A stretch of 64,000 nt of DNA from Kribbella pratensis (GCF_004365355.1 NZ_SODP01000003.1:186001-250000), one strand, 5' to 3'. Positions 52,490-62,023 are shown, counted from the first letter of the stretch. Notes: generated from the sequence alone by a model not told the origin. Program-made: numbers and translations.

Positions 52490-53668
52490 ATGTCTACTCC
52501 TCAGTCACACCCGGTCCGCGCCGAGGCGGTCGTGGACCTGGCTGCGATCCGCCACAACGTGACCACGCTGCGTGCCCGTGCTGAGGGTGCGCAGGTGATG
52601 ACCGTGGTCAAGGCCGACGGCTACGGGCACGGGATGGTGCAGGTCGCCCGCGCTGCCCGCGAGGCCGGCGCAGGCTGGATCGGCGCCGCAGTACTCGAGG
52701 AGGCACTCGCGCTGCGTGAGGCCGGTGACACCGGACCGATCTTCTGCTGGCTGACCACACCTGGCGAGCCGCTGACCGACGCAATCGACGCCGGCATCGA
52801 CCTGTCCGCGGGTGCGCCGTGGGAGATCGACGAGCTGGCGGCGGGTGTGACAGATCGGCCCGCGCGCGTGCACCTCAAGATCGACACCGGCATGTCGCGC
52901 GGTGGCGCCGTACCCGAGGAGTGGCCGGCGTTGATCCGGGCCGCCGTGCGCGAGCAGGCGGCCGGCCGGATCGAGGTCAAGGGGATCTGGTCGCATCTGG
53001 CGTCGTCCGACGAGCCCAAGAGCCCGGCGAACGAGTCCCAGCTGGCGACCTTCGTCGAGGCGATCGAGGTCGCGGAGTCGTTCGGCATCGACGCCGAGTT
53101 CAAGCACCTGGCCAACTCGGGCGCGACGCTCGCGCTGCCGGAGACGCATTTCAACCTGGTCCGGCCGGGCGTCGCGACGTACGGCCTGTCGCCGTTCGGG
53201 CATGCGTTGCCGTCGTCCGAGCTCGGGCTGAAGCCGGCCCTGACGTTGAGGGCGCGGCTCGCGATGGTGAAACGCGTGCCGACCGGTGCGGGTGTCTCGT
53301 ACGGCCTGACCTGGACCGCGCCGCGGCCGTCGACCCTCGGCCTGATCCCCCTCGGGTACGGCGATGGTCTGCCGCGGCACGCGTCGAACGGAGCCCCGGT
53401 GCAAGTGGGCGGCCAACGGCGTACGGTCGTCGGCCGGATCTGCATGGATCAGTGCGTCGTCAACCTCGAGGACGACCAGGCCGCCGCGGGCGACGAGGTA
53501 GTGCTGTTCGGTCCAGGTACGTCGGGCGAGCCGACGGCGGACGACTGGGCCGACGCGGCCGGCACCATCAACTACGAGATCGTCACCCGCCTGGGCGCCC
53601 GGATCCCGCGCAGGTACGTCGACAGTGCTGAATTCCTTCCCCGCCCCACCGCCCCAGTCGAAAGGTAG
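52490..53668 (+). CDS. alr: Alanine racemase
   Basis: PLP enzyme making D-alanine for peptidoglycan. 392 aa; PLP lysine in VVKADGYGHG, catalytic Tyr in SYGLTW, RPGVATYGLSP and GRICMDQCVV are family blocks. SD GGAAGG. It starts the conserved actinobacterial alr-hydrolase-tsaE-tsaB-rimI-tsaD-groESL neighbourhood. Confidence 0.96.
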   Translation: MSTPQSHPVRAEAVVDLAAIRHNVTTLRARAEGAQVMTVVKADGYGHGMVQVARAAREAGAGWIGAAVLEEALALREAGDTGPIFCWLTTPGEPLTDAIDAGIDLSAGAPWEIDELAAGVTDRPARVHLKIDTGMSRGGAVPEEWPALIRAAVREQAAGRIEVKGIWSHLASSDEPKSPANESQLATFVEAIEVAESFGIDAEFKHLANSGATLALPETHFNLVRPGVATYGLSPFGHALPSSELGLKPALTLRARLAMVKRVPTGAGVSYGLTWTAPRPSTLGLIPLGYGDGLPRHASNGAPVQVGGQRRTVVGRICMDQCVVNLEDDQAAAGDEVVLFGPGTSGEPTADDWADAAGTINYEIVTRLGARIPRRYVDSAEFLPRPTAPVER

Positions 53669-53674
53669 ATCAGC

Positions 53675-54829
53675 ATGTCCAAAGCGGGACGGACTGCTGG
53701 TCTGATCGGGGCCGCGGTCGGAGTGCTGGCAGCGGGAGCTGCCGCCGGAGTCGCGGTCGAGCGCACTGTCATCGGCCGGCGGTCGGGTCAGCGCAAGCAG
53801 CTCGAGGCCGAGCCATTCGGGTCACAACGCGGTACGCCGCACATCTTCACCGCTGACGACGGCGTCGAGCTGTACGTCGAGGTGGACGAGCTGAAGCGCT
53901 CCCGGCGGCCTGCTCCGCCGCCGAAGCGCAGACTCGGCCTGACCGGGGCGGTGGGGCGGGGAAAGAATGAGCACAGCAAGCTGCCGCTGCCGCCCGAGGA
54001 CCTGACCGTGATCTTCGCGCACGGTTACGGGCTGAACATGGACGCCTGGCACTTCGAGCGCCGCGACCTGGCCGGGATCGGCACGATGGTGTTCTACGAC
54101 CAGCGTTCGCACGGCCGGTCCGGGCGGTCGCCGCGGTCGCACGTCAGCATCGAGCAGCTCGGTATGGATCTGTACGGGATCATCGAGCGGTTCGCGCCGA
54201 CCGGTCCGGTGATCCTGATCGGTCACTCGATGGGCGGCATGACGATCATGGCGCTGGCCGAGCAGCACCCGGAGCTCTTCGGCGACCGGGTGATCGGCGT
54301 CGGCCTGTGCTCGACCAGCGCGGGCGGGCTGGACGGCGTACCGATCGTGTTCCCGGGAAAGCTCGGCATGCTCGCGCGGTCCCTCGCGACGCCGACGGTC
54401 GCCGCTCTGGCGCGGATCCCCGATGTGGTCGAGCGCAGCCGGAAGGCCGGCTCGGACATCAGCTACCTGCTGACCCGGAAGTACTCGTTCGGCTCCGAGG
54501 TGCCGCCGGCGTTCACCGAGTTCGTCAACGAGATGATCGCGGCGACGCCGATCGAGGTGATCGCGGAGTTCTACCCGATCTTCGCGTTGCACGACAAGTT
54601 CGACGCCCTCGAGCCGCTGCAGAAGGTCGAGTGCGTGGTGATCAGCGGCGACAAGGACCACCTGACCCCGTTCGCGCATGCCGAGGAGATCGTCCGCCGG
54701 GTGCCCGGCGCCGAGCTCGTCGAGGTGAAGAACTGCGGCCACCTGGGCCTGATCGAGCACCACCGTGAATTCACCGCAGCCCTCCTTGGGATGATCGAAC
54801 GAGCCGAACAATCTTTAGGGGGTGTCTGA
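53675..54829 (+). CDS. Membrane-anchored alpha/beta hydrolase
   Basis: A 384-aa protein with an N-terminal hydrophobic helix (~8-28) and an alpha/beta hydrolase fold: FAHGYGLNMDAWHF, nucleophile GHSMGG, acidic SGDKDHLTP, His in NCGHLGL. Usual neighbour of alr and tsaE in actinobacteria. The final codons (GGV and the TGA) lie inside the left inverted repeat of the 170-bp element that follows, so the native C-terminus has been changed by the insertion. Substrate unknown. Confidence 0.88.
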   Translation: MSKAGRTAGLIGAAVGVLAAGAAAGVAVERTVIGRRSGQRKQLEAEPFGSQRGTPHIFTADDGVELYVEVDELKRSRRPAPPPKRRLGLTGAVGRGKNEHSKLPLPPEDLTVIFAHGYGLNMDAWHFERRDLAGIGTMVFYDQRSHGRSGRSPRSHVSIEQLGMDLYGIIERFAPTGPVILIGHSMGGMTIMALAEQHPELFGDRVIGVGLCSTSAGGLDGVPIVFPGKLGMLARSLATPTVAALARIPDVVERSRKAGSDISYLLTRKYSFGSEVPPAFTEFVNEMIAATPIEVIAEFYPIFALHDKFDALEPLQKVECVVISGDKDHLTPFAHAEEIVRRVPGAELVEVKNCGHLGLIEHHREFTAALLGMIERAEQSLGGV

Positions 54830-54985
54830 TGGTTTCACGCCTACTGCGGGGCACTCGGCACGGCACCTCGCCGTGCGGGGGGCGAAGGCCACGATGAACC
54901 CCGCATCGAGACCTTCGCCCCCGCACGCCGATGCACCGCACCGAGCACCTCCTCGCTACGGCGCGAAACCATCAGACACCCCCTA
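54816..54985. mobile_element. MITE-like element with TA-flanked inverted repeats
   Basis: 170 bp bounded by 26-nt inverted arms, 54816-54841 and 54960-54985, with one mismatch. Each arm begins with TA followed by GGGGGTGTCTGATGG, as for a TA target duplication with terminal repeats of the IS630/Tc1 or a similar type. The interior is itself palindromic: a 16-bp stem with one bulge (54872-54888 / 54912-54927) and an alternative 7-bp hairpin (54858-54864 / 54870-54876). It has no gene, so is non-autonomous. It lies in the hydrolase-tsaE junction. Confidence 0.7.
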
Positions 54986-54993
54986 GGACCTGT

Positions 54994-55920
54994 ATGACCG
55001 ACCTGCACGTCGTTGACGCCACAGCCGAACACGTCGACGACATCGTGACCGTGATCCATCACGCCTTCTCCGCTCGGCGGGTGCTCGACCCGCCGTCGAC
55101 CGCGTTGTCCGAGAACGCGACCACCGTTGCCGCGGCCGTTGCCGAGCACGGCGGATTGCTGGTGCTGAGCGACGGCGCCCCGGTGGGGGCGATGCTGTTC
55201 GAGCAGACCGGCGACGTCCTCAACCTGCGCCGCGTCTCCGTCGACCCGCGCTCCCAGGCCCGCGGCGTCGCGTCGGCGATGGTCGGCTGCGCCGAGGAGG
55301 TCGCGGTACGGCGTGGGCTCAGCCGGGTGAACCTGATCGCGCGCGTCGAACTGCCGGACACCGTGGAGTTCTGGCGGCGCCGCGGGTACTCCGTGGTCGA
55401 CCAGCAGGCGCACAACTTGATCTACGCGAAGGCGTTGCCTGTCGAGCTGACGGTTCCGACGGCCGAGGACATGCAGGCGATCGCTGAACAGCTGGCCGGT
55501 CAACTCCGCGCAGGCGATCTCCTGGTCCTGTCGGGCGACCTCGGCGCGGGCAAGACGACGTTCACCCAGGGACTCGGCGTCGGGCTGAAGGTCCGGGGAG
55601 CTGTGACGTCGCCGACCTTCGTCATCTCGCGGGTGCATCCGTCGTTGTCCGGCGGGCCTGCGTTGGTGCACGTTGACGCCTACCGGCTCGGTGGATTCGC
55701 CGAGTTGGACGACCTGGATCTGGACGCGAGCCTGGAGGATGCGGTCACGGTGGTCGAATGGGGCCACGGCATCGCGGAGCCGTTGGCGCAGGACCGCATC
55801 GAGATCGTGATCACCCGGGGCGACGACGACACCGACGAGACGCGGGCGTTGCGGATCACGCCGGTAGGTTCGCGCTGGGCGGCGTCCGGCGTACGGGTGT
55901 CTGTACTGGAGAAGAACTGA
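54994..55920 (+). CDS. tsaE: GNAT acetyltransferase fused to TsaE
   Basis: A 308-aa fusion. Residues ~1-145 are a GNAT domain (VSVDPRSQARGVASAMV, the acetyl-CoA loop; FWRRRGYSVV). Residues ~150-308 are TsaE, the ATPase of the t6A37 tRNA modification complex: P-loop GDLGAGKTT (~181-189), TSPTFVISRVHP, HVDAYRL, VVEWGHGIAE. TsaE alone is ~150 aa. It precedes tsaB by 1 nt. The ATG at 54994 lies 8 nt after the MITE-like element, so transcription and start context may have been reset by it. Confidence 0.9.
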   Translation: MTDLHVVDATAEHVDDIVTVIHHAFSARRVLDPPSTALSENATTVAAAVAEHGGLLVLSDGAPVGAMLFEQTGDVLNLRRVSVDPRSQARGVASAMVGCAEEVAVRRGLSRVNLIARVELPDTVEFWRRRGYSVVDQQAHNLIYAKALPVELTVPTAEDMQAIAEQLAGQLRAGDLLVLSGDLGAGKTTFTQGLGVGLKVRGAVTSPTFVISRVHPSLSGGPALVHVDAYRLGGFAELDDLDLDASLEDAVTVVEWGHGIAEPLAQDRIEIVITRGDDDTDETRALRITPVGSRWAASGVRVSVLEKN

Positions 55921-55921
55921 C

Positions 55922-56581
55922 ATGTTGCTTGCCTTTGACACCTCGAGCGCCGCAGTCACGGTCGCGCTGGCCACGCCGACGGGCGAGATCGTTGCCTCGT
56001 CGACGACCGTGGACGCGCTGCGCCATGGAGAGTTGCTTGCGCCCGCGATCGCGGCGGCGCTGGAATCCGCGGGCGTCACACCGCGCGACCTGACCGGCAT
56101 TGCCGTAGGCGTCGGTCCGGGGCCGTTCACCGGGTTGCGGGTCGGACTGGTGACTGCACGGACGATGGGTGAGGTGCTCGGCATCGAGGTCTCCGGCGTC
56201 TGCAGCCTGGACATCCTCGCGCGGCAGTCGTCGTTGTCGTTGCCTGTCGCGGTCGCGACGGATGCGCGCCGCAAGGAAATCTACTGGGCTCTCTACGACG
56301 GCCCGGCCGCGGACGGCAGCCGTCGTCGGCTGGAGGGACCCGCGGTCGACAAACCCGCCGAGGTCGCGCACGTGCTGTCCGGTCTGCCGGTGATCGGTCG
56401 CGGAGCGGTGCTGTACGGCGACGTGCTGGGCGCGGCGGATGCCGACGCGGCGGAGTACCCGTCGGCCGACGTGCTTGCGACAGGCGTGGCGACCCGGACG
56501 CTCGAGGTTGTCGCTCCGGAGCCGCTGTACCTGCGCCGGCCGGACGTCACGATGTCTGCCGGGCCCAAGAGCGTGCTGTGA
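55922..56581 (+). CDS. tsaB: tRNA t6A modification protein TsaB
   Basis: A 219-aa ASKHA-fold partner of TsaD; MLLAFDTSSAAVTVAL, GVGPGPFTGLRVGLVTARTM and DARRKEIYWALYD are family segments. Start 1 nt after the tsaE stop; overlaps rimI by 4 nt. Confidence 0.94.
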   Translation: MLLAFDTSSAAVTVALATPTGEIVASSTTVDALRHGELLAPAIAAALESAGVTPRDLTGIAVGVGPGPFTGLRVGLVTARTMGEVLGIEVSGVCSLDILARQSSLSLPVAVATDARRKEIYWALYDGPAADGSRRRLEGPAVDKPAEVAHVLSGLPVIGRGAVLYGDVLGAADADAAEYPSADVLATGVATRTLEVVAPEPLYLRRPDVTMSAGPKSVL

Positions 56582-57027
56582 GACCTGCGATCAGAGCGGC
56601 TCGCGCGGACGATCAACCTGCGCTGGTCGCGTTGGACGAGCTGTGCTTCGGGCCGGAGGCCTGGAGTACGGTCGGCTGGTCGGACGAGTTCGAGCGGGTG
56701 TCCGAGGACCGGGTGATCCTGGTCGCGGACGAAGGCGCTGTCGTCGGGTACGTCGTGCTGTTGTTGCCGCCCGTGGTCGAGGACGTGGTCGAGGTACTGC
56801 GGATCGCGGTTGCCCCGGACGAGCGGCGGACCGGAATCGGCGGACAGCTGATGACGGCGGCCCTGGAGCGTTGTGCGGGCCGGACGGTTCTACTGGAAGT
56901 TGCCTTGAGCAATGAATCGGCGCGGGGCCTGTACGCGGGTTTCGGGTTCGAGGAGATCAGCCGGCGGCGTGGGTACTACGGTGACGGCGAGGATGCGGTG
57001 ATCATGCGGTGGAGGATCGATGAGTGA
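56578..57027 (+). CDS. rimI: Ribosomal protein S18 alanine N-acetyltransferase (RimI)
   Basis: A 149-aa GNAT enzyme with [18 protein letters not shown] (acetyl-CoA loop) and [29 protein letters not shown], the RimI-type C-terminal block. It overlaps tsaB (4 nt) and tsaD (8 nt), the classic arrangement. Confidence 0.92.
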   Translation: MRPAIRAARADDQPALVALDELCFGPEAWSTVGWSDEFERVSEDRVILVADEGAVVGYVVLLLPPVVEDVVEVLRIAVAPDERRTGIGGQLMTAALERCAGRTVLLEVALSNESARGLYAGFGFEEISRRRGYYGDGEDAVIMRWRIDE

Positions 57028-58069
57028 GCCCCTGATCCTGGGGATCGAGACGTCGTGCGACGAGACCGGTGTCGGGATCGTGCGCGGGCAGACGCTGCTC
57101 GCCGACGCGATCGCGTCGAGTGTCGAGGAGCACGCCCGGTTCGGCGGCGTCGTACCGGAGGTGGCCAGTCGTGCGCATCTCGAGGCGATGGTGCCGACGA
57201 TCCGGCGTGCGTGCGAGACGGCCGGCATCAAGCCGACCGACGTCGACGCAGTCGCAGTGACCAGCGGCCCTGGGCTCGCCGGCGCTCTGCTGGTCGGTGT
57301 CGCCGCCGCCAAGGGTCTGGCGCTGTCGCTCGACAAGCCGCTGTACGGCGTGAACCACCTAGCGGCCCATGTCGCTGTCGACACGTTGGAGCACGGTGAC
57401 CTGCCGAAAGGCTGTGTCGCGATGCTGGTGTCCGGTGGGCACTCGTCGTTGCTGTCGGTCGAGGACATCACCGACGGGGTCGAGCCGATGGGCAGCACGA
57501 TCGACGACGCGGCGGGTGAGGCGTTCGACAAGGTCGCGCGGGTGCTCGGGCTGCCGTTCCCCGGTGGCCCGTACATCGACAAGGCGGCGCGCGACGGCGG
57601 GGACCGGTTGTACGTGACCTTTCCGCGCGGGCTGACGTCGCAGCGCGATCTCGAGCGGCACCGGTTCGATTTCTCGTTCTCCGGTTTGAAGACCGCGGTC
57701 GCGCGCTGGGTCGAGGCGCGGCGGCGGGACGGTGAGGACGTACCGGTGAACCATGTCGCGGCGGCCTTCCAGGAGGCGGTCTGCGACGTCCTGACCCGCA
57801 AGGCCATCGACGCGTGCAAGGACCGCGGCTTCGAGCACCTGCTGATCGGCGGCGGCGTCGCGGCGAACTCACGACTCCGCTCGATGGCAGAGGAGCGCGC
57901 GTCCGCGGCGGGCATCGCCGTACGGGTGCCGCGGCCGGGGCTGTGCACCGACAATGGCGCGATGGTCGCCGCGCTGGGCTCGGAGCTCGTCCGGGCCGGG
58001 AGGGCGCCGTCGCCGCTGGATCTTCCGGCTGACTCGTCGATGCCGATCACGGAGGTGCTGAACAAGTGA
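57020..58069 (+). CDS. tsaD: tRNA t6A37 threonylcarbamoyltransferase
   Basis: Transfers threonylcarbamoyl to A37 of ANN-reading tRNAs. 349 aa; ETSCDETG start, [12 protein letters not shown], metal-binding [13 protein letters not shown], and [14 protein letters not shown]. Coupled on both sides (overlaps of 8 and 4 nt). Confidence 0.96.
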   Translation: MSEPLILGIETSCDETGVGIVRGQTLLADAIASSVEEHARFGGVVPEVASRAHLEAMVPTIRRACETAGIKPTDVDAVAVTSGPGLAGALLVGVAAAKGLALSLDKPLYGVNHLAAHVAVDTLEHGDLPKGCVAMLVSGGHSSLLSVEDITDGVEPMGSTIDDAAGEAFDKVARVLGLPFPGGPYIDKAARDGGDRLYVTFPRGLTSQRDLERHRFDFSFSGLKTAVARWVEARRRDGEDVPVNHVAAAFQEAVCDVLTRKAIDACKDRGFEHLLIGGGVAANSRLRSMAEERASAAGIAVRVPRPGLCTDNGAMVAALGSELVRAGRAPSPLDLPADSSMPITEVLNK

Positions 58070-58512
58070 AGTGGACCGGGGCGGACGGCTTCGAGGCGGA
58101 CGACGACGCGGAGCGCATCGACGCCGGCGTGGTGCAAGGCTTCCTGAGTACGTCGTACTGGGCGGCCGGGATCCCGCGCGAGATCGTGGAGAAGGCGATC
58201 GCGGGCTCCCTCAACCTCGGCGTGTACGACGCGGACGGAGCGATGGTCGCGTACGCGCGCATGGTGACGGACCGGGCCACCTTCGCGTGGCTGGCTGATG
58301 TGTTCGTTCTGGAGTCGCACCGCGGGCACGGTCTGGGACGGTTCGTCGTGTCGACCTTGCTCGACCATCCGGAGCTGAAGGGCCTGCGGCAGGTGCTGTT
58401 GGCGACCGCCGACGCGCATGAGCTCTACCGTTCGTACGGCTTCACCGAGACCCCGCCCGGGCGGATGATGTCCATCCGTCAGGACCCGACCGAGCTGTAC
58501 GCGCAGCCGTGA
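58066..58512 (+). CDS. GNAT-family acetyltransferase
   Basis: A 148-aa GNAT protein with [18 protein letters not shown] (acetyl-CoA loop) and [16 protein letters not shown]. Target unknown. Overlaps tsaD and the next gene by 4 nt each. Confidence 0.88.
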   Translation: MKWTGADGFEADDDAERIDAGVVQGFLSTSYWAAGIPREIVEKAIAGSLNLGVYDADGAMVAYARMVTDRATFAWLADVFVLESHRGHGLGRFVVSTLLDHPELKGLRQVLLATADAHELYRSYGFTETPPGRMMSIRQDPTELYAQP

Positions 58513-59222
58513 GGAGTCCGGGTGTCGATCTCGTCCGGCACCCGGCTGGGGCGACCGATCTCGTGCTGCTCGCGCACGGCGGGCAGGAACATTCACAGGC
58601 CGACCCGAACCTGTGGCGGCCCGCGCTGCTGCGGATGTGGCCCTTCGCGTCGGTCGCGAGTTCGGTCGCACGGGACGCCGGCGTGGGGTTCCTGAGGTAC
58701 CGCTACCGGGGCTGGAACGACGGCGGCGATGCTGCTCTCGATCTGCGGTCCGTCCTGGACGAGCTGCCGCCGGTGATCTCGAGGGTGTTGCTGATCGGGC
58801 ATTCCATGGGTGGGCGTGCGGTGGTCGCCGCCGGCGATCATCCGCGGGTCGCGGGCGTGCTCGCGTTGGCCCCCTGGCTGCCGGGCGGCGAACCGCTCGT
58901 CGCGGTTCGGGTGCCTGTCACGTTCGTCCACGGCACCGACGACACGGTCACCGATCCGGCCGGTACGACGGCGTACGCCGAGCGGCTACGAGCCGCGGGG
59001 GCGACGGTGACGACGTATTCGCTCGTGGGTGAAGGGCATGCGATGCTGCGGCGCCCGAAGGACTGGAATCGCTTGGTGGCCGACTTCGTCAGGCAGACGC
59101 CGACCGAGGGTGGCAGCGAACAGCTGCCGGCGGTCGACGCCCAGGTGGCGTCGGCGATCGGCGGCATTGCGCTGGCGCGGCTCCTGTTGCCGGTGAAGGA
59201 ACGGTTCCGCGTGGCGCGATAG
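58509..59222 (+). CDS. Alpha/beta hydrolase
   Basis: A 237-aa hydrolase with GHSMGG nucleophile elbow, acidic HGTDDTVTD and His in GEGHAML. The end of a tightly overlapped operon. Substrate unknown. Confidence 0.82.
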   Translation: MRSPGVDLVRHPAGATDLVLLAHGGQEHSQADPNLWRPALLRMWPFASVASSVARDAGVGFLRYRYRGWNDGGDAALDLRSVLDELPPVISRVLLIGHSMGGRAVVAAGDHPRVAGVLALAPWLPGGEPLVAVRVPVTFVHGTDDTVTDPAGTTAYAERLRAAGATVTTYSLVGEGHAMLRRPKDWNRLVADFVRQTPTEGGSEQLPAVDAQVASAIGGIALARLLLPVKERFRVAR

Positions 59223-59225
59223 GTC

Positions 59226-59270
59226 GCACCCGGCGTGATGGCACCCAGCGTTGTTGCACCCAGTGTGGTT
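59226..59270. repeat. Three 15-bp tandem repeats
   Basis: GCACCCGGCGTGATG, GCACCCAGCGTTGTT, GCACCCAGTGTGGTT lie immediately after the hydrolase stop, in the 224-bp gap before the AraC gene. No function apparent. Confidence 0.7.
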
Positions 59271-59446
59271 GCAGAGGCCCGGGGGTGACGCGCACCGCTT
59301 GCTCCCCAGGCGAACGGTCAGCGGCCAACCGGTTCTCACGTCAGCCTCCCCCACCCAGGTGAATCACTGTTGAACTGGCCGTATTCGTTAGTGGCGGGCC
59401 TCCGGGTGAGTGCAGCAGCAGACGCAGCACCTCGCCCGCCGGCTTG

Positions 59447-60244
59447 TCACCCGGAGACCCGCTCGCGAGATCGATCATATGTTCGAATATGCGTCAGACG
59501 CAAGTGCCGTCCGGGAGTTGTTCCGACGACGGCCGCGAACGCCGCGATGAAGCCGCTCGGGTTCGCCCAGCCGCAGGCATGCGCGACGTACGTCGTGTCG
59601 TGGCCGTCCGCGAGCAGGACGAGGGCGTGGTAGATCCGCAGCTGCGTGCGCCACTCGTAGTACGTCATGCCGAGTTCGTCGCGGAACAGGCGGCTGAGGG
59701 TCCGGGCGCCGGCGCCGGCCCGGCGTCCCAGTTCGGCGAGTGAGGTGTTGTCCGCCGGGTTCTCGCGGAGATGCTGAGCGATCGTGCGCAGGCGGTCGTC
59801 GCGCGGTTCCGGTAGTTGCAGCGGTTGTTCGGTCGCTTCGTGAAGCTCGTCGACGAGGACCCGCTGGAGGCGGGCGCGGGCGGCGTCGTCGAGCCGGCGG
59901 CTGGTGAGGGCGAGCAGCACCTCGCGGGCGAGTCCGGATGCGAGGAATACGGCGGGGCGATCCGGGATGCGCCGGGCCAGCGCGGCAGGCAGGAACACGA
60001 TGCGCATGTCGGTCTCGCCGTGCGCGCGGTGCTGGTGCGTGGATCCGGCCGGCGTCCACGCGACACGGTTGGCGGGAACGATCGACGTACCCCGATCGGT
60101 GTGCACGGACAGTACGCCGCGTGCGGCGTACACCAGATGGCCTTCTTCGTGCGTTTGCACCGAGCTGGTGCCGCCGGAGGCCCATTCGTGCGCGCCCGCG
60201 GACGGAAAGAGTTCCGAACGGAGCGGTTGGCCGTCATCGGGCAT
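59447..60244 (-). CDS. AraC-family regulator
   Basis: A 265-aa regulator with an N-terminal cupin (HEEGHLVYAARGVLSVHT) and a C-terminal double HTH (SLAELGRRAGAGARTLSRLFRDELGMTYYEWRTQLRI...; VAHACGWANPSGFIAAFAAVVG). ATG 60244 chosen; TAGAAT lies 8 nt upstream (leaderless). No obvious target in the window. Confidence 0.9.
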   Translation of the reverse strand: MPDDGQPLRSELFPSAGAHEWASGGTSSVQTHEEGHLVYAARGVLSVHTDRGTSIVPANRVAWTPAGSTHQHRAHGETDMRIVFLPAALARRIPDRPAVFLASGLAREVLLALTSRRLDDAARARLQRVLVDELHEATEQPLQLPEPRDDRLRTIAQHLRENPADNTSLAELGRRAGAGARTLSRLFRDELGMTYYEWRTQLRIYHALVLLADGHDTTYVAHACGWANPSGFIAAFAAVVGTTPGRHLRLTHIRTYDRSRERVSG

Positions 60245-60255
60245 AGCTGAGGATT

Positions 60256-61416
60256 CTATCGGCTGTCGGCCAGTCTGCGGCAGGAGTACGCGACCGCGTC
60301 CCGGCCGATCCGGGTGATGATCAGCGTCGCCGACGCGGAGCCCTTCGGCGCAAGCTTCTTCCGTAGCTGGGCCGGGTCGAGGTCCACGCCGCGTTTCTTG
60401 ATCTCCAGCGTCCCGATGTCCTGGCTGCGAACCCACGAGCGCAGCGCTTTCTCCTTGTAGGGCAGCTCTTCCACCACCTCGTACGCCGAGGCGAGCGGAG
60501 TCGCGACGTGCTTCGCTGCAGTGACGTAGGCGATGCGCGGATCCAGCAGCCAGCCGTCGACCGCAGCGGCGACAGCGGTGACCAGACCGGCTCGAACGAC
60601 TGCACCATCGGGCTCGTAGATGTACTGACCGACCGGACCAACCTCAGCGTCCGGTGCGTCAGTGACGGTCGCCTCGCTCGGCAGCAGAGTCGCCCGTCGC
60701 GGGGTGCTGCCGGAGAGCCGGCCGGACCACAGTGCGGCCTCCTTGACCTCACCGGAGTCGCTGATCCACTCCGCCTCAACGCCGGCAGGGATCGCGTCGT
60801 GCGGAATGCCGGGCGCCACCTTCACGCAGGCGGTGCGCTGCAGCAGCTCCAGCACGAACGTCCATGGCGGCGCGTAGGCGTTGTGGTCGAACACCCGTCG
60901 CCCGTCCGCCCGTCGAGCCGGGTCCGCGAACACCACGTCGTACGGCGTGAGGTCGGTCGACTCGGCTTCACCTACGAGTACCTCACCGGCGAGGTCGAGG
61001 GCGGCCAGGTTGGCACGGGCGGTGGCTGCGGTCTCGGGGTCGCGCTCGACACCAGTCACCCGGAGGCCGGCGCGGGCGGCGCTGATGAGGTCGCCGCCGA
61101 TCCCACAGCCCAGGTCCACCATGCTGGCGCCAGGCATGGTGGCTGCGAGGCGTGCGGCGCGATGGGCGCCGACTGTGGTCCGGGTGGCCTGCTCCAGGCC
61201 GTCCGGGGTGAAGTACATGCGCTCAGCGTCCGGACCGAACTTGGCGACCGCCCGGTGCCGCAGTGCGGCCTGCGTGACGGCAGCAGTCACGAGCGTCGCG
61301 TCGTACCGGCGTCGGAGCTTCTCGACCAACTGCAGCTCACGACCAGGCTTGTACTCCGCACACGCCGCCGCGAGCACCTCGGCGCCCGGCCCGTCGAGCA
61401 ACGCCGTCACTGTCAC
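60256..61416 (-). CDS. SAM methyltransferase with THUMP-like C-terminal domain
   Basis: A 386-aa class I methyltransferase: motif I VDLGCGIGGD, GVERDPET, and FADPARRADGRR in the motif-IV position. The C-terminal ~100 residues (LEIKKRGVDLDPAQLRKKL...SCRRL) match a THUMP-like tail seen in actinobacterial homologues. Likely acts on RNA; the base is unknown. GTG 61416 has TAGAGT 7 nt upstream (leaderless). It ends 11 nt before the AraC gene start. Confidence 0.85.
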   Translation of the reverse strand: MTVTALLDGPGAEVLAAACAEYKPGRELQLVEKLRRRYDATLVTAAVTQAALRHRAVAKFGPDAERMYFTPDGLEQATRTTVGAHRAARLAATMPGASMVDLGCGIGGDLISAARAGLRVTGVERDPETAATARANLAALDLAGEVLVGEAESTDLTPYDVVFADPARRADGRRVFDHNAYAPPWTFVLELLQRTACVKVAPGIPHDAIPAGVEAEWISDSGEVKEAALWSGRLSGSTPRRATLLPSEATVTDAPDAEVGPVGQYIYEPDGAVVRAGLVTAVAAAVDGWLLDPRIAYVTAAKHVATPLASAYEVVEELPYKEKALRSWVRSQDIGTLEIKKRGVDLDPAQLRKKLAPKGSASATLIITRIGRDAVAYSCRRLADSR

Positions 61417-61426
61417 CCGCGCAACT

Positions 61427-62023
61427 CTAGAGCGGGCTGGAACAGCTCCTGCTCCAGCTTCGCGTTGCCATCGAGTAGAGGCGCCAGTTCATCGCCGAGC
61501 GCGTCTTGGGGCCGTAGATGCCGTCGACGACCAGGTGGTGCTTGCGCTGGACCGTCTTGATCGCCGCGCGGGTATTACTGCCGTAGATACCGTCCACGGC
61601 CAGCTTGGTGCCGTAGCAGAAGTTCAGGTTGCGCTGGAGAACCTGGATGGCGGTGTCCGGATCGCCGTACCGGTTGGAGCCGCGGTACGGGTCGTCGCCG
61701 TACATGAGGTTGCAGGTGGTGCTCGTGCTGGCGTAGATCGACGGCATCGGGACGCCCCAGCTGCGGTTGACCGGGACGAGCCGGGCGGACCGGCACTGCG
61801 GCAGAGCGGCAGCCGCCTTGAGCTCGGCCGCGGTGGCGTCGTGGGAGATGTTCTGGTCGGCGGAGGCCTTCGGCGCCGGAGCGGCCGCGGGTGCGGCGGC
61901 GGCCGGCGACTCGTGCTTCGACGCGTTGGCGGCAACGGCGCCGATCGCGACCGCGGCGACGGCGGCCAGGAGTGCGATCGTCCGGGGGGACAGCTTGGGC
62001 AGTGCCGGCACTCTGAACGCCAT
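61427..62023 (-). CDS. Exported peptidoglycan-binding protein
   Basis: A 198-aa protein with a signal/anchor (~14-36), an Ala/Pro linker and a C-terminal PGB_1 domain (AIQVLQRNLN...GIYGSNTRAAIKTVQRKHHL, GIYGPKTRSAM). SD GGAGGAG before ATG 62023. Probably binds peptidoglycan; no catalytic domain. Confidence 0.88.
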   Translation of the reverse strand: MAFRVPALPKLSPRTIALLAAVAAVAIGAVAANASKHESPAAAAPAAAPAPKASADQNISHDATAAELKAAAALPQCRSARLVPVNRSWGVPMPSIYASTSTTCNLMYGDDPYRGSNRYGDPDTAIQVLQRNLNFCYGTKLAVDGIYGSNTRAAIKTVQRKHHLVVDGIYGPKTRSAMNWRLYSMATRSWSRSCSSPL

